Source of the DNA: an uncultured Verrucomicrobium sp.
GTDB taxonomy: Bacteria; Verrucomicrobiota; Verrucomicrobiia; Methylacidiphilales; GAS474
Length of the DNA stretch: 5,635 bases
NCBI GenBank assembly: GCA_903889845.1
Contig: CAISZB010000359.1
Location: 1-5,635 of the forward strand
Direction of reading: 5' to 3'
Below are positions 5,217 to 5,635 of this stretch, one piece after another. The position numbers were made by a program, and so were the translations under genes. Below the pieces are notes generated by a model. It did no database searches and was not told where the DNA came from. It saw only the letters and a program-made list of their open reading frames with translations. Position 1 is the first letter of the stretch. Each line of letters opens with the position of its first letter.

Positions 5217-5635
5217 ATGGTCCCCGACACGATCGTCGCCCCCGCCACGCCGCCCGGCACGGCGGCCCTGGCCCTGATCCGGCTCTCCGGACCGGAGGCG
5301 CGGGCGGCGGTCGAGGCGCTGCTGCGGCAGCCGGTGGCGTGGGAACCGCAACGCGCCTGTTACCGCGAATTGTGGGCCAAGGACGGCACCCTCCTCGACG
5401 AGGCGGTCCTCACGTTCTGGCAGGCGCCCCGTTCCTTCACGGGGGAGGACCTCGTCGAAATCTCCTGTCACGGGAACCCGCTCCTCCTCTCGCGGATCGT
5501 CGCGGCCTGCCTCGCCTTCGGTCCCACGATTCGTCCCGCCGCGCCGGGGGAATTCGCCCGCCGCGCGTTTCTCAACGGGAAGATCGACCTCGCCCAGGCC
5601 GAGGCCATCGGCGACCTGATCGCCGCCGGGACGGA
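5217..5635 (+). CDS. mnmE: tRNA uridine-5-carboxymethylaminomethyl modification GTPase MnmE, N-terminal part
   Basis: The first 139 residues of MnmE (TrmE), cut by the right edge. With MnmG, MnmE modifies the wobble uridine (C5) of several tRNAs in the cytosol, using a formyl/methylene-tetrahydrofolate-derived carbon and GTP hydrolysis. The visible part is the N-terminal folate-binding TrmE_N domain with hallmark segments: DTIVAPATPPGTAALALIRL at residues 4-23 followed by SGPEA; APRSFTGEDLVEISCHGNP in the middle; and PGEFARRAFLNGKIDLAQAE near the right edge, all close to the family consensus. The usual 'HGG' reads HGN here. The central helical domain, the G domain and the C-terminal Cys motif lie beyond the window. 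It starts 18 bases after the CPBP stop with an AAGGAGG ribosome site, so co-transcription with the CPBP gene is likely, though a functional link need not follow. Confidence 0.95.
   Translation, partial: MVPDTIVAPATPPGTAALALIRLSGPEARAAVEALLRQPVAWEPQRACYRELWAKDGTLLDEAVLTFWQAPRSFTGEDLVEISCHGNPLLLSRIVAACLAFGPTIRPAAPGEFARRAFLNGKIDLAQAEAIGDLIAAGT

Noticed and set aside
3693..5471. Long minus-strand open frame (592 codons) opposite the second half of the CPBP gene and mnmE
   Set aside because: Its composition is dominated by R, G, E, D and P, with no motif, and it lies opposite clear membrane-protein and MnmE coding sequence. It is an artefact of high GC.

Overview
This is a GC-rich (roughly 70% by eye), gene-dense bacterial window. 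Codons end mostly in C or G. It holds three complete or near-complete protein genes plus two genes cut by the window edges. The quinone methyltransferase is of the menaquinone type and the large membrane protein has periplasm-sized ectodomains, so a menaquinone-using, probably Gram-negative bacterium is likely. The style of the large CPBP protein and of the methyltransferase would fit Verrucomicrobiota or a relative, but nothing here proves that.

Layout: bases 3-98 are the last codons of an unidentified plus-strand gene. It converges with a minus-strand PHP-domain phosphoesterase (95-817), and the two stop codons share one CCTAGG palindrome. A short, relatively AT-rich divergent spacer (818-901) separates the PHP gene from the plus-strand menG/ubiE (902-1609). 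A 169-base spacer follows; it can fold into a nested helix structure and ends in a small inverted repeat just before the next start. Then comes a 1139-residue integral membrane protein of the CPBP (CAAX protease/bacteriocin-processing, Abi) family (1779-5198). Eighteen bases after its stop, behind a strong Shine-Dalgarno sequence, the tRNA-modification GTPase gene mnmE begins and runs off the end (5217-5635+).

The main point of interest is the 1139-residue protein. Read closely, it is a tandem duplication of a complete unit: one anchor helix, a soluble ectodomain of about 210 residues, and nine further membrane helices. The first copy keeps all three CPBP metal/catalytic motifs (E428-E429-xxx-R433, F474-xxx-H478, H516-xxx-D520). 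The second copy aligns along its whole length but has lost nearly all of these residues (A1013-E1014-xxx-I1018, I1055-xxx-G1059, L1098-xxx-F1102). This looks like an active intramembrane protease covalently joined to its own inactive copy. That suggests a pseudo-dimer in which the dead half is a regulatory or substrate-presenting partner. The duplication is visible in the sequence; the function is inference.

The menG, CPBP and mnmE genes all point the same way. CPBP and mnmE are close enough to be co-transcribed, whereas the spacer before the CPBP gene is long enough to carry its own control signals. No mobile element, CRISPR array, tRNA or rRNA was seen.
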